This document shows positions 1 to 6,025 of a DNA stretch of 10,182 nucleotides, piece after piece. Location of the stretch: NCBI GenBank assembly GCA_964458805.1, contig CAYWKH010000071.1:1-10182 (forward strand), read 5' to 3'. This DNA comes from JAAYLU01 sp964458805. Its GTDB lineage: Bacteria; Synergistota; Synergistia; Synergistales; Aminobacteriaceae. Each line of letters begins with the position of its first letter. Positions within the stretch are counted from its first letter, which is position 1. The notes under the pieces were generated by a model. It had not been told where the DNA came from, made no database searches, and was given only the letters and a program-made list of their open reading frames with translations. Made by a program: the position numbers and the translations under genes.

Positions 1-88
1 GCCCCACCGAGACGCGGGGTCCGCCCGAGCGGGCCTCTGCGACAATGTCGGCCAGCGCCTTTCCCACAAGACTCTTAATCTCTGACAT
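1..88 (-). CDS. grdD: GrdD, glycine reductase protein C alpha subunit (5' fragment)
   Basis: Only the first 29 codons are inside the window; the gene continues past the left edge. The translation begins MSEIKSLVGKALADIVAEA and then reads RSGGPRVSVG. GrdD is the roughly 48 kDa partner of GrdC in protein C, which takes the carboxymethyl group from the selenoprotein A selenoether and releases acetyl phosphate. The call rests on position directly after grdC, the usual grdC-grdD order, and a plausible N-terminus; no catalytic cysteine is visible here. The ATG lies 15 bases after the grdC stop. Two in-frame GTG codons at 100-98 and 97-95 are alternative starts, and the local GGTGG could serve as a weak ribosome binding site for the ATG. 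Translational coupling to grdC is likely. Confidence 0.75.
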   Translation of the reverse strand, partial: MSEIKSLVGKALADIVAEARSGGPRVSVG

Positions 89-103
89 CCCTGCCACCAC
101 CCG

Positions 104-1636
104 TTACTGGAGCTTCCCGGACAGCTCTGCTAGTACCTCCAGGAGCAGCGACTTGATGTCGTCCTTAGAGACGGCCGAAGCTACTCCCCTTGCGCCGCTC
201 GGAGGCTCCAGCAGGAAGGATGCGCCGTCGGCGAGGTTCGTGAGACGCGCGAGGAACAGGCTGCCCTTGCCGATTATCATGGCCCTCTTCATCCTGCCCT
301 CCCTGAGGGCGTCGCATGCGTGTCCTATGAACGGCACTCCGGAGGGGATGTGCCCCTGGGTGTGGGCGATTCCAGGAACTCCGCGCTCCTTGACGAACGT
401 CATCATGTCCGTCTTCTCTATGGCCTTCTTCGTGACCGCGAGGGCCGCGGTCATCTTGATGTTGGCCAGAGGGACGTCCCCCGCCCCGGCGGGCAGAGTG
501 ATCTCGTTGATGTGCATCTCGGCCGCGTACTTGTCGACGTCGAGGAAGGAGAGTCCCGCCCTCTCAAGCGGGTCGAGGATGAGGGCGGAGGTGACGGCCT
601 GCGGGGAGGAACCGGCCCCCACCGAGTGCTTGCCAAGCACGTCGAGCCGCATGACCGGCAGGGTACCGTCGTCCGGTACTAGCAGCACCGCGAATCCCCC
701 GAGGCAGTCCTCGAGGGCGGGCATCTTCTTCTTGACGTGGTCGCGCCCGTTCATGAAGAGCTTGGGCACCGCCCCGCCGGCCACTACGGCGCAGTTCTTC
801 CTCGCGCCGCACGCCACCTGGGAGGCCGCCGCTATCATTCCGTTGACCGGCCCGGCGCAGAAGCTGCGAACGTCGAAGCCGCTGGCGTTGACGCAGCCTG
901 CGATCTCGGCTATGGCCTTCGCGAAGTTGCCGCCCCCTCGCTGGTTCATGTCTCCCGCGGCCTCCTCCGAGCATTCGACTACGAAGTCGATCTCCTCGGG
1001 GGTCATCCCGGTGTTCTTCAGCAGGTGCAGCAGGGAGAGCAATCCGCCGGCCTTGCTGGCCAGGTTCTCGAGCAGGACGTAGGCGAACAGGCAGTCGTCC
1101 ACGTCGTGCCCGTTTCGCACGCATCCGACGGTCTTTCCGCCGTGAAAGAGGGGGAGGGCCTTGCGACGGGCGGTCTCGGCCTCTATCTCGGACAGGTCGT
1201 GCCCCTCCTCCAGCCGGGACAGCACGCTGCCGTTCATCACGGGGCTCTCCGAGAGCTTTTTTCTCACCGTTGCGGCAAAGCCCTTCTCAAGCCATATGAT
1301 GTCGAATACGTCGCATATATCCATCAGCCCGATGAACTCGTCCTCGGGCATGATCTCACCGTAAGCGCCGTAACGGCCGGAACCCGCCAGCCGGTTATCG
1401 TACCAGGGCCGGGGGGTCTCCTCCAGTTTTTCTATCGGTATACCGCCTATGTAGGCCTGGTTCGGTGCGTAATCCCTGGCCTCCTCGTAGCTCTGCAGGA
1501 AAGAGGGCAGCTCCTTGAGAAACTCCGTCTCTCCCTTCGTCTCTCGCTCGACGTGCGGGGTGTTCCCGTAGCGAAGACCGGTCTCGGGGGCGTGATTCAG
1601 GCAGTAGGCGTACCCTTTGATTCCCACGGTTGCCAT
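104..1636 (-). CDS. grdC: GrdC, glycine reductase protein C beta subunit
   Basis: This is a 510-residue protein of about the size known for GrdC (about 57 kDa). It starts MATVGIKGYAYCLNHAPE and carries the conserved NHAPETGLRYGNTPH region near residues 14-28. A thiolase/FabH-like stretch follows in the middle, with ECSEEAAGDMNQRGGGNFAKA, the cysteine-containing segment SFCAGPVNGM and a glycine-rich VVAGGAVPKLF. The C-terminal third contains the family-typical THTQGHIPSGVPFIGH-like segment (seen as IAHTQGHIPSGVPFIGHA). With GrdD it forms protein C in the cytoplasm, converting the carboxymethyl-selenoether of GrdA to acetyl phosphate, which acetate kinase can use to make ATP. The ATG has a strong ribosome binding site, AAGGAGG, ten bases upstream. 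It sits between grdB and grdD in the canonical order. Identification is firm from sequence recall and context. Confidence 0.95.
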   Translation of the reverse strand: MATVGIKGYAYCLNHAPETGLRYGNTPHVERETKGETEFLKELPSFLQSYEEARDYAPNQAYIGGIPIEKLEETPRPWYDNRLAGSGRYGAYGEIMPEDEFIGLMDICDVFDIIWLEKGFAATVRKKLSESPVMNGSVLSRLEEGHDLSEIEAETARRKALPLFHGGKTVGCVRNGHDVDDCLFAYVLLENLASKAGGLLSLLHLLKNTGMTPEEIDFVVECSEEAAGDMNQRGGGNFAKAIAEIAGCVNASGFDVRSFCAGPVNGMIAAASQVACGARKNCAVVAGGAVPKLFMNGRDHVKKKMPALEDCLGGFAVLLVPDDGTLPVMRLDVLGKHSVGAGSSPQAVTSALILDPLERAGLSFLDVDKYAAEMHINEITLPAGAGDVPLANIKMTAALAVTKKAIEKTDMMTFVKERGVPGIAHTQGHIPSGVPFIGHACDALREGRMKRAMIIGKGSLFLARLTNLADGASFLLEPPSGARGVASAVSKDDIKSLLLEVLAELSGKLQ

Positions 1637-1666
1637 GGCGTTTCAACCTCCTTGTGCTTTTCTCGC

Positions 1667-1694
1667 GCGGCCGGATTCCGAGGGATCCGGCCGC
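1667..1694 (-). other. Perfect 10-bp hairpin in the grdB-grdC gap
   Basis: The 71-base gap between grdB and grdC contains GCGGCCGGAT and its exact complement ATCCGGCCGC separated by eight bases. As RNA this is a very stable stem-loop starting 14 bases after the grdB stop and ending about 20 bases before the grdC ribosome binding site. No U-run follows on the operon strand (the next bases are GCGAGAAAAGC), so it is not a classical intrinsic terminator. It may stabilise the 3' end of an upstream mRNA segment, mark a processing site, or partly attenuate transcription; which of these is not visible from sequence. Confidence 0.7.
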
Positions 1695-1707
1695 ATGCTC
1701 AACTGCG

Positions 1708-3015
1708 CTAGTCGGTGAAGACAGTCTGCTCCGTTATCTCCGTCTGGAGAGCCCGGAGGGCCTTCTCGACGAGGTGACGCCTGATCTCCTTCTCTTCGGC
1801 CATCGTCCTCGAGGGGTCGCCCAGCGGGTGAGGAATAGCAACCGCCGGTACTATCCTGTTCGCTCCCACGGTGAGGGAGATGGGGACTATCGTGCAAATA
1901 TGCACCACCGGGAGCCCTGCGCGCTCTATCTCCTTGACCATCGTTGCACCGCAACGAGTGCAGGTGCCTCAGGTGGAGGTCAGGATCACCGCCGTCACGC
2001 CGTCGGCGATCAGCCTGCGGGCTATCTCCTCGGCGAAGCGCTTCGAGCTGGCCACGGCGGTGCCGTTGCCAACCGTGGAATAGAACTTGTTGTGCAGCTT
2101 TTTGAAGACGCCCTGCTTCTCCATATCGCGGAGGACGTCGACTGGCAGGACCCTGTCGGCGTCCTGGTCGGCGTACGTGGCGTCATAGCCGCCGTGCGCG
2201 GTGCAGTATGCGTCGCATGTAAGATCCTCGACGCCGGTGATGTCGTACTCGCCGAACTTGCTGGCGCTGGAGGCCTCTATATGGTCGGGGTTGCCCACCG
2301 GGCAGATACCGCCGGAGGTGACCAGGGCGATGACCGCCTCCTTCATGTTCTTTATCGCCGGGTTGGGGGGCACCCGGTCGAACACCGGCATCGGATACTC
2401 GGTGACGAAAGGCTCGCCCTTGAGCTTGGCCACGAACATGTCCACCGCCCGCTCGGCGGCGAGATTGTCGTAGAACTTGTTCTTCCTGATGCCTCGCTCA
2501 ATGTAACCCTCCTCCGCCGGGGTACCGATCTTGTCGCCCTTGAGCAGCTTGAGCACGAGGGCTGCCATCGCAGGGACGGCCTTTCTCATGCCGGCGGCGC
2601 TGTCCGGCGTCTCGACGATGTAGAAGCTCTTCTTGTACATATCCACGCCGGGGTTCTCGGGATACATCCCCGAGACCACCGGGATTCCGAGCTCCTTGAT
2701 CACGGCCTCGCCCAGCGCGCCGCAAGCGGTGCCGTAGCGCCCGGCGTTGAATGCGGGGCCCGCGATGACTGCGTCCGGCTTGTACTTCTTCATCATCTCC
2801 AGAATTTCGCCAGCGGCCTTCTCCATGTTCGATGCGAAGTAGGAGTCGCCGCAGATCACGGTGGCGACAATCTCGGCGTCTGCGCCAAGAGCGCCCTTGA
2901 ACGCCTGCCCGGGGCCGACTATACCCTCTCGGATCTCAGGGACTATGTCCGCCTTCTCCTCGCCGCCAATTCCTGCGTAGAACTGGTTAATATAGTGAAT
3001 GATCCGGTATGACAC
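1708..3015 (-). CDS. grdB: GrdB, selenocysteine-containing glycine reductase protein B gamma subunit
   Basis: The gene encodes 435 residues when the in-frame TGA at 1971-1969 is read as selenocysteine (residue 349). Without recoding, the frame stops after 348 residues at ...AVILTST. With it, translation continues U-GTCTRCGATMVKEIERAG and ends QTVFTD at a TAG. The resulting U-x-x-C-x-x-C motif and the VILTST-U-GTCTRCGAT context match the known GrdB site, and the total length matches the family (about 436). GrdB is the large substrate-specific subunit of protein B, which with the processed GrdE binds glycine as a Schiff base and passes the carboxymethyl group to GrdA. The start is a GTG (codon 3015-3013), eight bases after GGGGAGG; it gives the family-like N-terminus MSYRIIHYINQFYAGIGGEEKAD. 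Codon use is like that of its neighbours. It is cytoplasmic and cotranscribed with grdA, 17 bases upstream. Confidence 0.95.
1946..1967 (-). promoter_or_regulatory. Candidate SECIS hairpin of grdB
   Basis: One base after the grdB TGA, the mRNA can fold GCACC with GGUGC (5 bp), then a single bulged U, then GCA with UGC, closing a five-base loop CUCGU. Bacterial selenocysteine insertion elements lie within the coding sequence just 3' of the UGA, and a bulged U near the loop is a feature of the E. coli fdhF element. This hairpin sits closer to the UGA than the E. coli one, and the codons here are constrained by the CxxC motif, so the role is inferred. Confidence 0.5.
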
Positions 3016-3032
3016 GATGACGACCTCCCCTC

Positions 3033-3509
3033 CTACAGGGTGAACTTACTGAACTGCGACCTGATGCCGCTGACGGCCTCGGCCAGCTTCTCGGGATCCA
3101 GCACCATCTCCATCATGCTGATCTGCTCCTCCCATGCTGTCGGGTCGCACTCGTCTCTTATATCCTGCTCGAACACGTGGTATACGGCGAGTCCAGACTG
3201 GACTCCGGCCAATGGACCTGCAAATGTAGGGTCTCCGTTGCTCACCGTCTCGGCGTAGATCTCCGCGCCCTCGGCGTCGGACGATCCCAAGACGACGACC
3301 AGATTCTCCGGCCCGTACTTCTCAGCGGCGTCCTTGATACGCTGCTGATTCTGCAGATCCATGGCACCCGCGGCGGTTCATACGAAGCACTCGGTTACCG
3401 AGAAGACAACCTCGGCGCCGCTATCCTTGAGGCAAGCCTCCATAGCGGGGCCGGGGACGCCGTCTCGCTCACCGAGGAGAAGCACTTTTTTTCCTGCAAG
3501 CTTTCCCAT
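3033..3509 (-). CDS. grdA: GrdA, selenoprotein A of glycine reductase
   Basis: The reading frame starts at the ATG 3509-3507 after an AGGAGG box and encodes 158 residues when the TGA at 3380-3378 is read as selenocysteine 44. The N-terminus reads MGKLAGKKVLLLGERDGVPG, and the active site reads TECFV-U-TAAGAMDL, the invariant Cys-x-x-Sec motif of selenoprotein A with Sec at its canonical position. Downstream segments DPTFAGPLAGVQSGL and EEQISMMEMVLD are also family hallmarks. GrdA is a small acidic cytoplasmic protein. Its Sec attacks the carboxymethyl group held by protein B, giving a selenoether that protein C resolves; the oxidised Cys-Sec pair is then reduced by thioredoxin. A caller that treats TGA as stop would keep only the 109-residue 3' part (from 3362), which lacks the catalytic site. 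It lies between grdE and grdB. Confidence 0.96.
3336..3359 (-). promoter_or_regulatory. Candidate SECIS hairpin of grdA
   Basis: Starting 19 bases after the grdA TGA, the mRNA can form GAU-CUGC paired with GCAG...AUC: a 4-bp upper stem with a seven-base loop AGAAUCA, an asymmetric CGU bulge, and a 3-bp lower stem. The distance from UGA fits a bacterial SECIS element, but the stem is short and the sequence is also constrained by coding (MDLQNQQRI). It does not resemble the grdB candidate closely. This is a tentative call. Confidence 0.3.
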
Positions 3510-3575
3510 GCTCTCGCACCTCCTGGTATTATTATCTATTCACTGCGTTGGCTGCGCGTCGTCCGTGCAACCGGA

Positions 3576-4862
3576 TCAGATTGTGTACGCCCCGAGTTTG
3601 GTGAAACCAAGCTCGCTTGTGGCACCCAATATCGCCTGAAGCTCCACCGTGATTGTGCCGTCGGCGGCTAGGGAGCCCTGCCAGCCTCCCGCTATCACGT
3701 TGGCCTCCTCCGGGAAACCGATAACCTTGTCCATCGGGGGTAGCACTATGACCTCGTTTGCGTTCCCCGCGGTCACGCACGCGTCACCCTCCGGGCACGA
3801 GTCTGCCAGCGACTGGCTTGCACCGTCCTGCCCGGCGTACTCGTCGGTGAGAAGCGCGGTCTTTATCCCCAAGCGCTCCGCCTTCCAGCAGTTCATGATG
3901 AGGTCGGCATCCGGGTTGCCGAAGCCCTCCTCTGATATGAGCAGGCCCTCGACTCCGAGCGTCCTGGCCAGTTTGATGGAGTACGAAGAACTTCTCTTTT
4001 TGTCGGCCAGTGTGACGTTCTCGTTGGTGATTATGCAGCCCAGGAAGTTGAAGTCCTTGCCGTGGCGTTTGAACATGTTGTGGATGATCGGGTTGTTCTG
4101 GTGAGAGTAGGTATTGTTCTTGTCGCAGGCGGACACGCAGTTGCCGGAGACTATTGCGCCGTCCATCACCTCGGTCGGGTTGATCAGGGTGGGCAGGATC
4201 TTCTTCGCGTCCACTCCGTACACATAGGTGTCGTGAAGCAGCCCCTGCGACTGGAGCATGTACAGGTAGGCGACCTTAGGCAGACCGGGGTGCGCGTGCA
4301 TCGCGTCCTTGAGCGGCAGAGTCTCGTAAGTCTCGACGACGTCCGCCTTGGTTCCGACGCACTTGCCCGCCAGGTAGGCGGCGGTCTTCAGGCCCGCCAT
4401 CCGGCAGGCCGTCTCGTAGTCGTGCTTCTCTATTCCCTCCACGTTCTCGAGGATTATCACGACGTTGCAGGTGCCCGAGTAGGGCGTGTACTCGGCCCCC
4501 GGCCCCTTCATGTCTATGATGCCCTCCTGGAAGCGGACTATCTTGCCGGTGGTCACGACCGCTGCGCCGGACAGGACCAGGGTCTTGCCCTCGCCGACGG
4601 TGTCCACGTCCGAGACCATTCCGGGGAACACCCCCCCCGGTCCCTCCATCTTGAACCTGGGCTCGATCACGTCCTTGACCGGCAGGATGCGCACGCTCTC
4701 CCCCGGCACGGCGAAGTCGACGTCGACCCTGGCGAGCCGCTCGTCGCCGGAGAGCAGCGATAGCAGCTCCTGCTTGTTGACCGTCAGCACTCCGTCCTTG
4801 ACAGCGGTCCTGTCTCCCCAGGCCAGCTTGTTCACTTTTACCTTGTGCAGCTCAAGTTTCAT
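3576..4862 (-). CDS. grdE: GrdE, glycine reductase protein B alpha/beta proprotein
   Basis: This 428-residue protein has exactly the usual length of GrdE. It begins MKLELHKVKVNKLAWGDRT, typical of the family, and ends with ELGFTKLGAYTI at a TGA. The key feature is IVSGN-CVSACDKNNTY, placing Cys at residue 242 after Asn241. In characterised GrdE proteins the proprotein cleaves itself just before this cysteine, which is converted to a pyruvoyl group, giving N-terminal and C-terminal subunits of roughly 25 and 20 kDa here. The carbonyl group activates the substrate amine. These subunits join GrdB to form protein B in the cytoplasm. The start ATG follows a GGGGGGAG stretch. The gene lies 36 bases after trxA and 66 bases before grdA, in the canonical grd order. 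A sarcosine- or betaine-type paralogue is less likely because grdA, grdB, grdC and a glycine riboswitch are all in the same operon. Confidence 0.95.
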   Translation of the reverse strand: MKLELHKVKVNKLAWGDRTAVKDGVLTVNKQELLSLLSGDERLARVDVDFAVPGESVRILPVKDVIEPRFKMEGPGGVFPGMVSDVDTVGEGKTLVLSGAAVVTTGKIVRFQEGIIDMKGPGAEYTPYSGTCNVVIILENVEGIEKHDYETACRMAGLKTAAYLAGKCVGTKADVVETYETLPLKDAMHAHPGLPKVAYLYMLQSQGLLHDTYVYGVDAKKILPTLINPTEVMDGAIVSGNCVSACDKNNTYSHQNNPIIHNMFKRHGKDFNFLGCIITNENVTLADKKRSSSYSIKLARTLGVEGLLISEEGFGNPDADLIMNCWKAERLGIKTALLTDEYAGQDGASQSLADSCPEGDACVTAGNANEVIVLPPMDKVIGFPEEANVIAGGWQGSLAADGTITVELQAILGATSELGFTKLGAYTI

Positions 4863-4898
4863 GACTGTCCGTCTCCCCCCTTTTTGAGATGACGCGGG

Positions 4899-5219
4899 CT
4901 ACTTCATAAGAGCCTCGACGTTCTCCCTGATCTTCTCGAGCGTGACATCTCCGCCGCTAATGCGCGCGACCTCCGCCCCATCCTTCCAGAACAGGAATGT
5001 GGGCAACGCCATGACCTTGTTGTTTATGGCCACCCTGCGGTTCTCGGAGACATCCACCGAGCAGAACTTCACCCTGCCCGTGTAATCGTCCGCCATCGTA
5101 TGAACGTTGGGCAACAGCGCCATGCAGGGGCCGCACTTCGGTCCCCAGAAGTCCACGAGCACCGGAAGCTCGCTCTCCTTGACCTCGGCGTCGAAATTCT
5201 CCTTAGTCAATTCCACCAT
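4899..5219 (-). CDS. trxA: Thioredoxin dedicated to glycine reductase
   Basis: This is a 106-residue single-domain thioredoxin. The active site reads VDFWGPKCGPCMALLP, with the redox pair at Cys29 and Cys32, and the cis-proline loop reads ALPTF (Pro73). The spacing differs from the classical WCGPC: the tryptophan is separated from the first cysteine by Gly-Pro-Lys. This is a variant I associate with thioredoxins encoded beside grd genes. Its likely job is to reduce the oxidised Cys-Sec pair of GrdA after each turnover. The ATG is preceded by GGGGGTGAGG, a workable ribosome binding site. It follows grdX by 41 bases. Thioredoxin reductase (trxB), which often sits next to it in clostridial grd operons, is not present here. 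Confidence 0.93.
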   Translation of the reverse strand: MVELTKENFDAEVKESELPVLVDFWGPKCGPCMALLPNVHTMADDYTGRVKFCSVDVSENRRVAINNKVMALPTFLFWKDGAEVARISGGDVTLEKIRENVEALMK

Positions 5220-5260
5220 CCATCCTCACCCCCTTTTCTGAATGCTGAATTCAAGCATTT

Positions 5261-5653
5261 TTAAACGATCCTGTACCGGGACAGGCTCTCCCTGATCAGC
5301 TCGGCGTCTATGAAGGCGTAATCCTCGCGCGCGTCCAACGGCACGTCCTCCGGCCTCATGATTTCGCGGGACTGGTCGGAATAGGTCAAAATGGCGTTCT
5401 CGATGTACTCCAGCGAGAGAAGGTCGGTCGGGGCGCCGCCTGCCTGGGGCTCCTCCAACAGTATGGAGCGATAGGGGTGCTGATGAGGCCTGAGGTTGCC
5501 GTACATCGGGTGCGACAGGAGCACCCACCCCGCGTGCACCATGTCCCTGGCGCGCCTCAGGACATCAAGCGTGGAGCCATCGACGAAATCGCAGACTTTC
5601 GAGATCTCCTTCAGGAAGGGGTTGTTGGTGACAAGCAAGCTGCGACAGGACAT
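5261..5653 (-). CDS. grdX: GrdX family protein, first gene of the glycine reductase operon
   Basis: This is a small protein of about 130 residues starting MSCRSLLVTNNPFLKEIS, with the conserved VTNNP motif near the N-terminus and the HPMYGNLRPHQHPYRSILLE region in the middle, both typical of GrdX. The biochemical role of GrdX is unknown to me; it is recurrently the first gene of grd operons and is soluble, with no signal peptide or membrane segment. I chose the ATG at 5653 because AGGAGG lies seven bases upstream. The ATG two codons earlier (5659) would leave only one base after the same box. Expression should be under the glycine riboswitch immediately upstream, so it is the first protein made when the operon is switched on. 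Confidence 0.85.
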   Translation of the reverse strand: MSCRSLLVTNNPFLKEISKVCDFVDGSTLDVLRRARDMVHAGWVLLSHPMYGNLRPHQHPYRSILLEEPQAGGAPTDLLSLEYIENAILTYSDQSREIMRPEDVPLDAREDYAFIDAELIRESLSRYRIV

Positions 5654-5659
5654 CCTCAT

Positions 5660-5667
5660 GCCTCCTC
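5660..5667 (-). promoter_or_regulatory. grdX ribosome binding site
   Basis: The bases GAGGAGGC sit immediately before the two candidate grdX start codons. The spacing (seven bases) favours the second ATG at 5653. The last five bases, GAGGC, are identical to the 3' arm of the riboswitch ghost-type stem (5728-5724), so the 5' arm GCCUC (5756-5752) could pair with either. That would give a translational on/off switch. Confidence 0.75.
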
Positions 5668-5723
5668 AAGAGCAGAGCACAGGTACTCGAAACTCTCTGT
5701 CGCATAGCCCCAAGGAATTGATC

Positions 5724-5863
5724 GCCTCGCATGGGGGAGCTATTTTTTTCAGAGGCCCGTCCCGCCGCAATCCTTTCGCCTGAGAGTTTCCGCCCCTCTC
5801 GGGGGGCATTGCCCCTTCGGCGCTCTCCTGATGAGGAGAGTCTCTCTTGCGGCATTCATCCGG
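5724..5863 (-). ncRNA. Glycine riboswitch, single aptamer with kink-turn and 3' ghost-type stem
   Basis: On the minus strand the full glycine aptamer is legible. P1 pairs GCCGCAA (5853-5847) with TTGCGGC (5770-5764). P2 pairs GAGAG (5846-5842) with CTCTC (5786-5782). One internal hairpin is CTCTCCT-CATC-AGGAGAG (5840-5823). The hallmark GCCGAAGGGGCAA follows (5821-5809), then a GCCCC/GGGGC hairpin (5807-5792), then AAACTCTCAGGCGAAAGGA (5789-5771). There is one aptamer, not the usual tandem. Outside P1, leader CCGGAUGA (5863-5856) and linker GGGACGG can form a kink-turn: CCG/CGG stem, three-base bulge, tandem G-A pairs. Downstream, GCCUC/GAGGC (5756-5752 with 5728-5724) makes a second stem like the 'ghost aptamer' of singleton riboswitches. 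It lies in the grdX leader, so glycine most likely turns the catabolic operon on. There is no U-tract, which argues against a terminator-type switch. Confidence 0.93.
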
Positions 5864-5873
5864 AAACGGTTTC

Positions 5874-5902
5874 ATTTTCACACATCGGAAAATGGTCGTC
5901 AA
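5874..5902 (-). promoter_or_regulatory. Promoter of the grd operon
   Basis: A sigma-70-type promoter reads TTGACG (-35, 5902-5897), a 17-base spacer, and GAAAAT (-10, 5879-5874), with a TGT just before the -10 forming an extended -10 element. The expected start of transcription is near 5867, only a few bases before the riboswitch kink-turn leader at 5863. The fit between promoter and riboswitch positions supports both calls. Confidence 0.72.
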
Positions 5903-5926
5903 GCCCCTTTTTGTGAAATTCGGGGC

Positions 5927-5979
5927 AAAAAAGAGGGGCGGGACCGATCTCTCTTGCGCAAGATGCGGCCTCCGCCCTC
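5927..5979 (-). terminator. Terminator after the sodium symporter gene
   Basis: Downstream of the symporter stop, GAGGGCGG (5979-5972) can pair with CCGCCCCTC (5941-5933) with one bulged C, followed at once by a run of six T. The loop holds a self-complementary TCTTGCGCAAGA (5963-5952) that forms its own small hairpin. A competing outer pairing from GGGGCG (5984-5979) is also possible. It separates the symporter transcript from the grd promoter about 25 bases further on. Confidence 0.6.
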
Positions 5980-6025
5980 GCCCCCGTGAGTGGGGCGGTT
6001 GATCAGTACAATTGCGGGAACAAGC

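Noticed and set aside
45..3012. Several long plus-strand open frames opposite grdB and grdC (up to 460 codons).
   Set aside because: They are GC-driven shadows: the opposite strand encodes proteins with clear Grd family motifs, and the plus-strand translations are arginine-, leucine- or serine-rich with no recognisable domain.
3033..3362. A 109-residue gene starting at an internal ATG in grdA.
   Set aside because: The sequence upstream, through the TGA, matches the GrdA N-terminus and active site and has its own AGGAGG box, so this is the 3' part of one selenoprotein gene.
3540..3578. Readthrough of the grdE TGA stop would add 12 residues (the recoded Sec plus SGCTDDAQPTQ), giving a UxxC-like motif (U-S-G-C) and raising the idea of a third selenoprotein.
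   Set aside because: GrdE already has its full family length (428 residues) with a normal C-terminus at this stop, and I see no convincing hairpin after it.
5654..5659. The grdX start two codons earlier at 5659.
   Set aside because: It leaves one base between the ribosome binding site and the start codon; the ATG at 5653 has a seven-base spacing.
5903..5926. GCCCC/GGGGC inverted repeat followed by six A on the plus strand (T-run on the minus side precedes it).
   Set aside because: In the transcribed (minus) direction the T-run comes before the stem, not after it, so it cannot act as a terminator; it lies just upstream of the grd -35 and may be chance or an operator.
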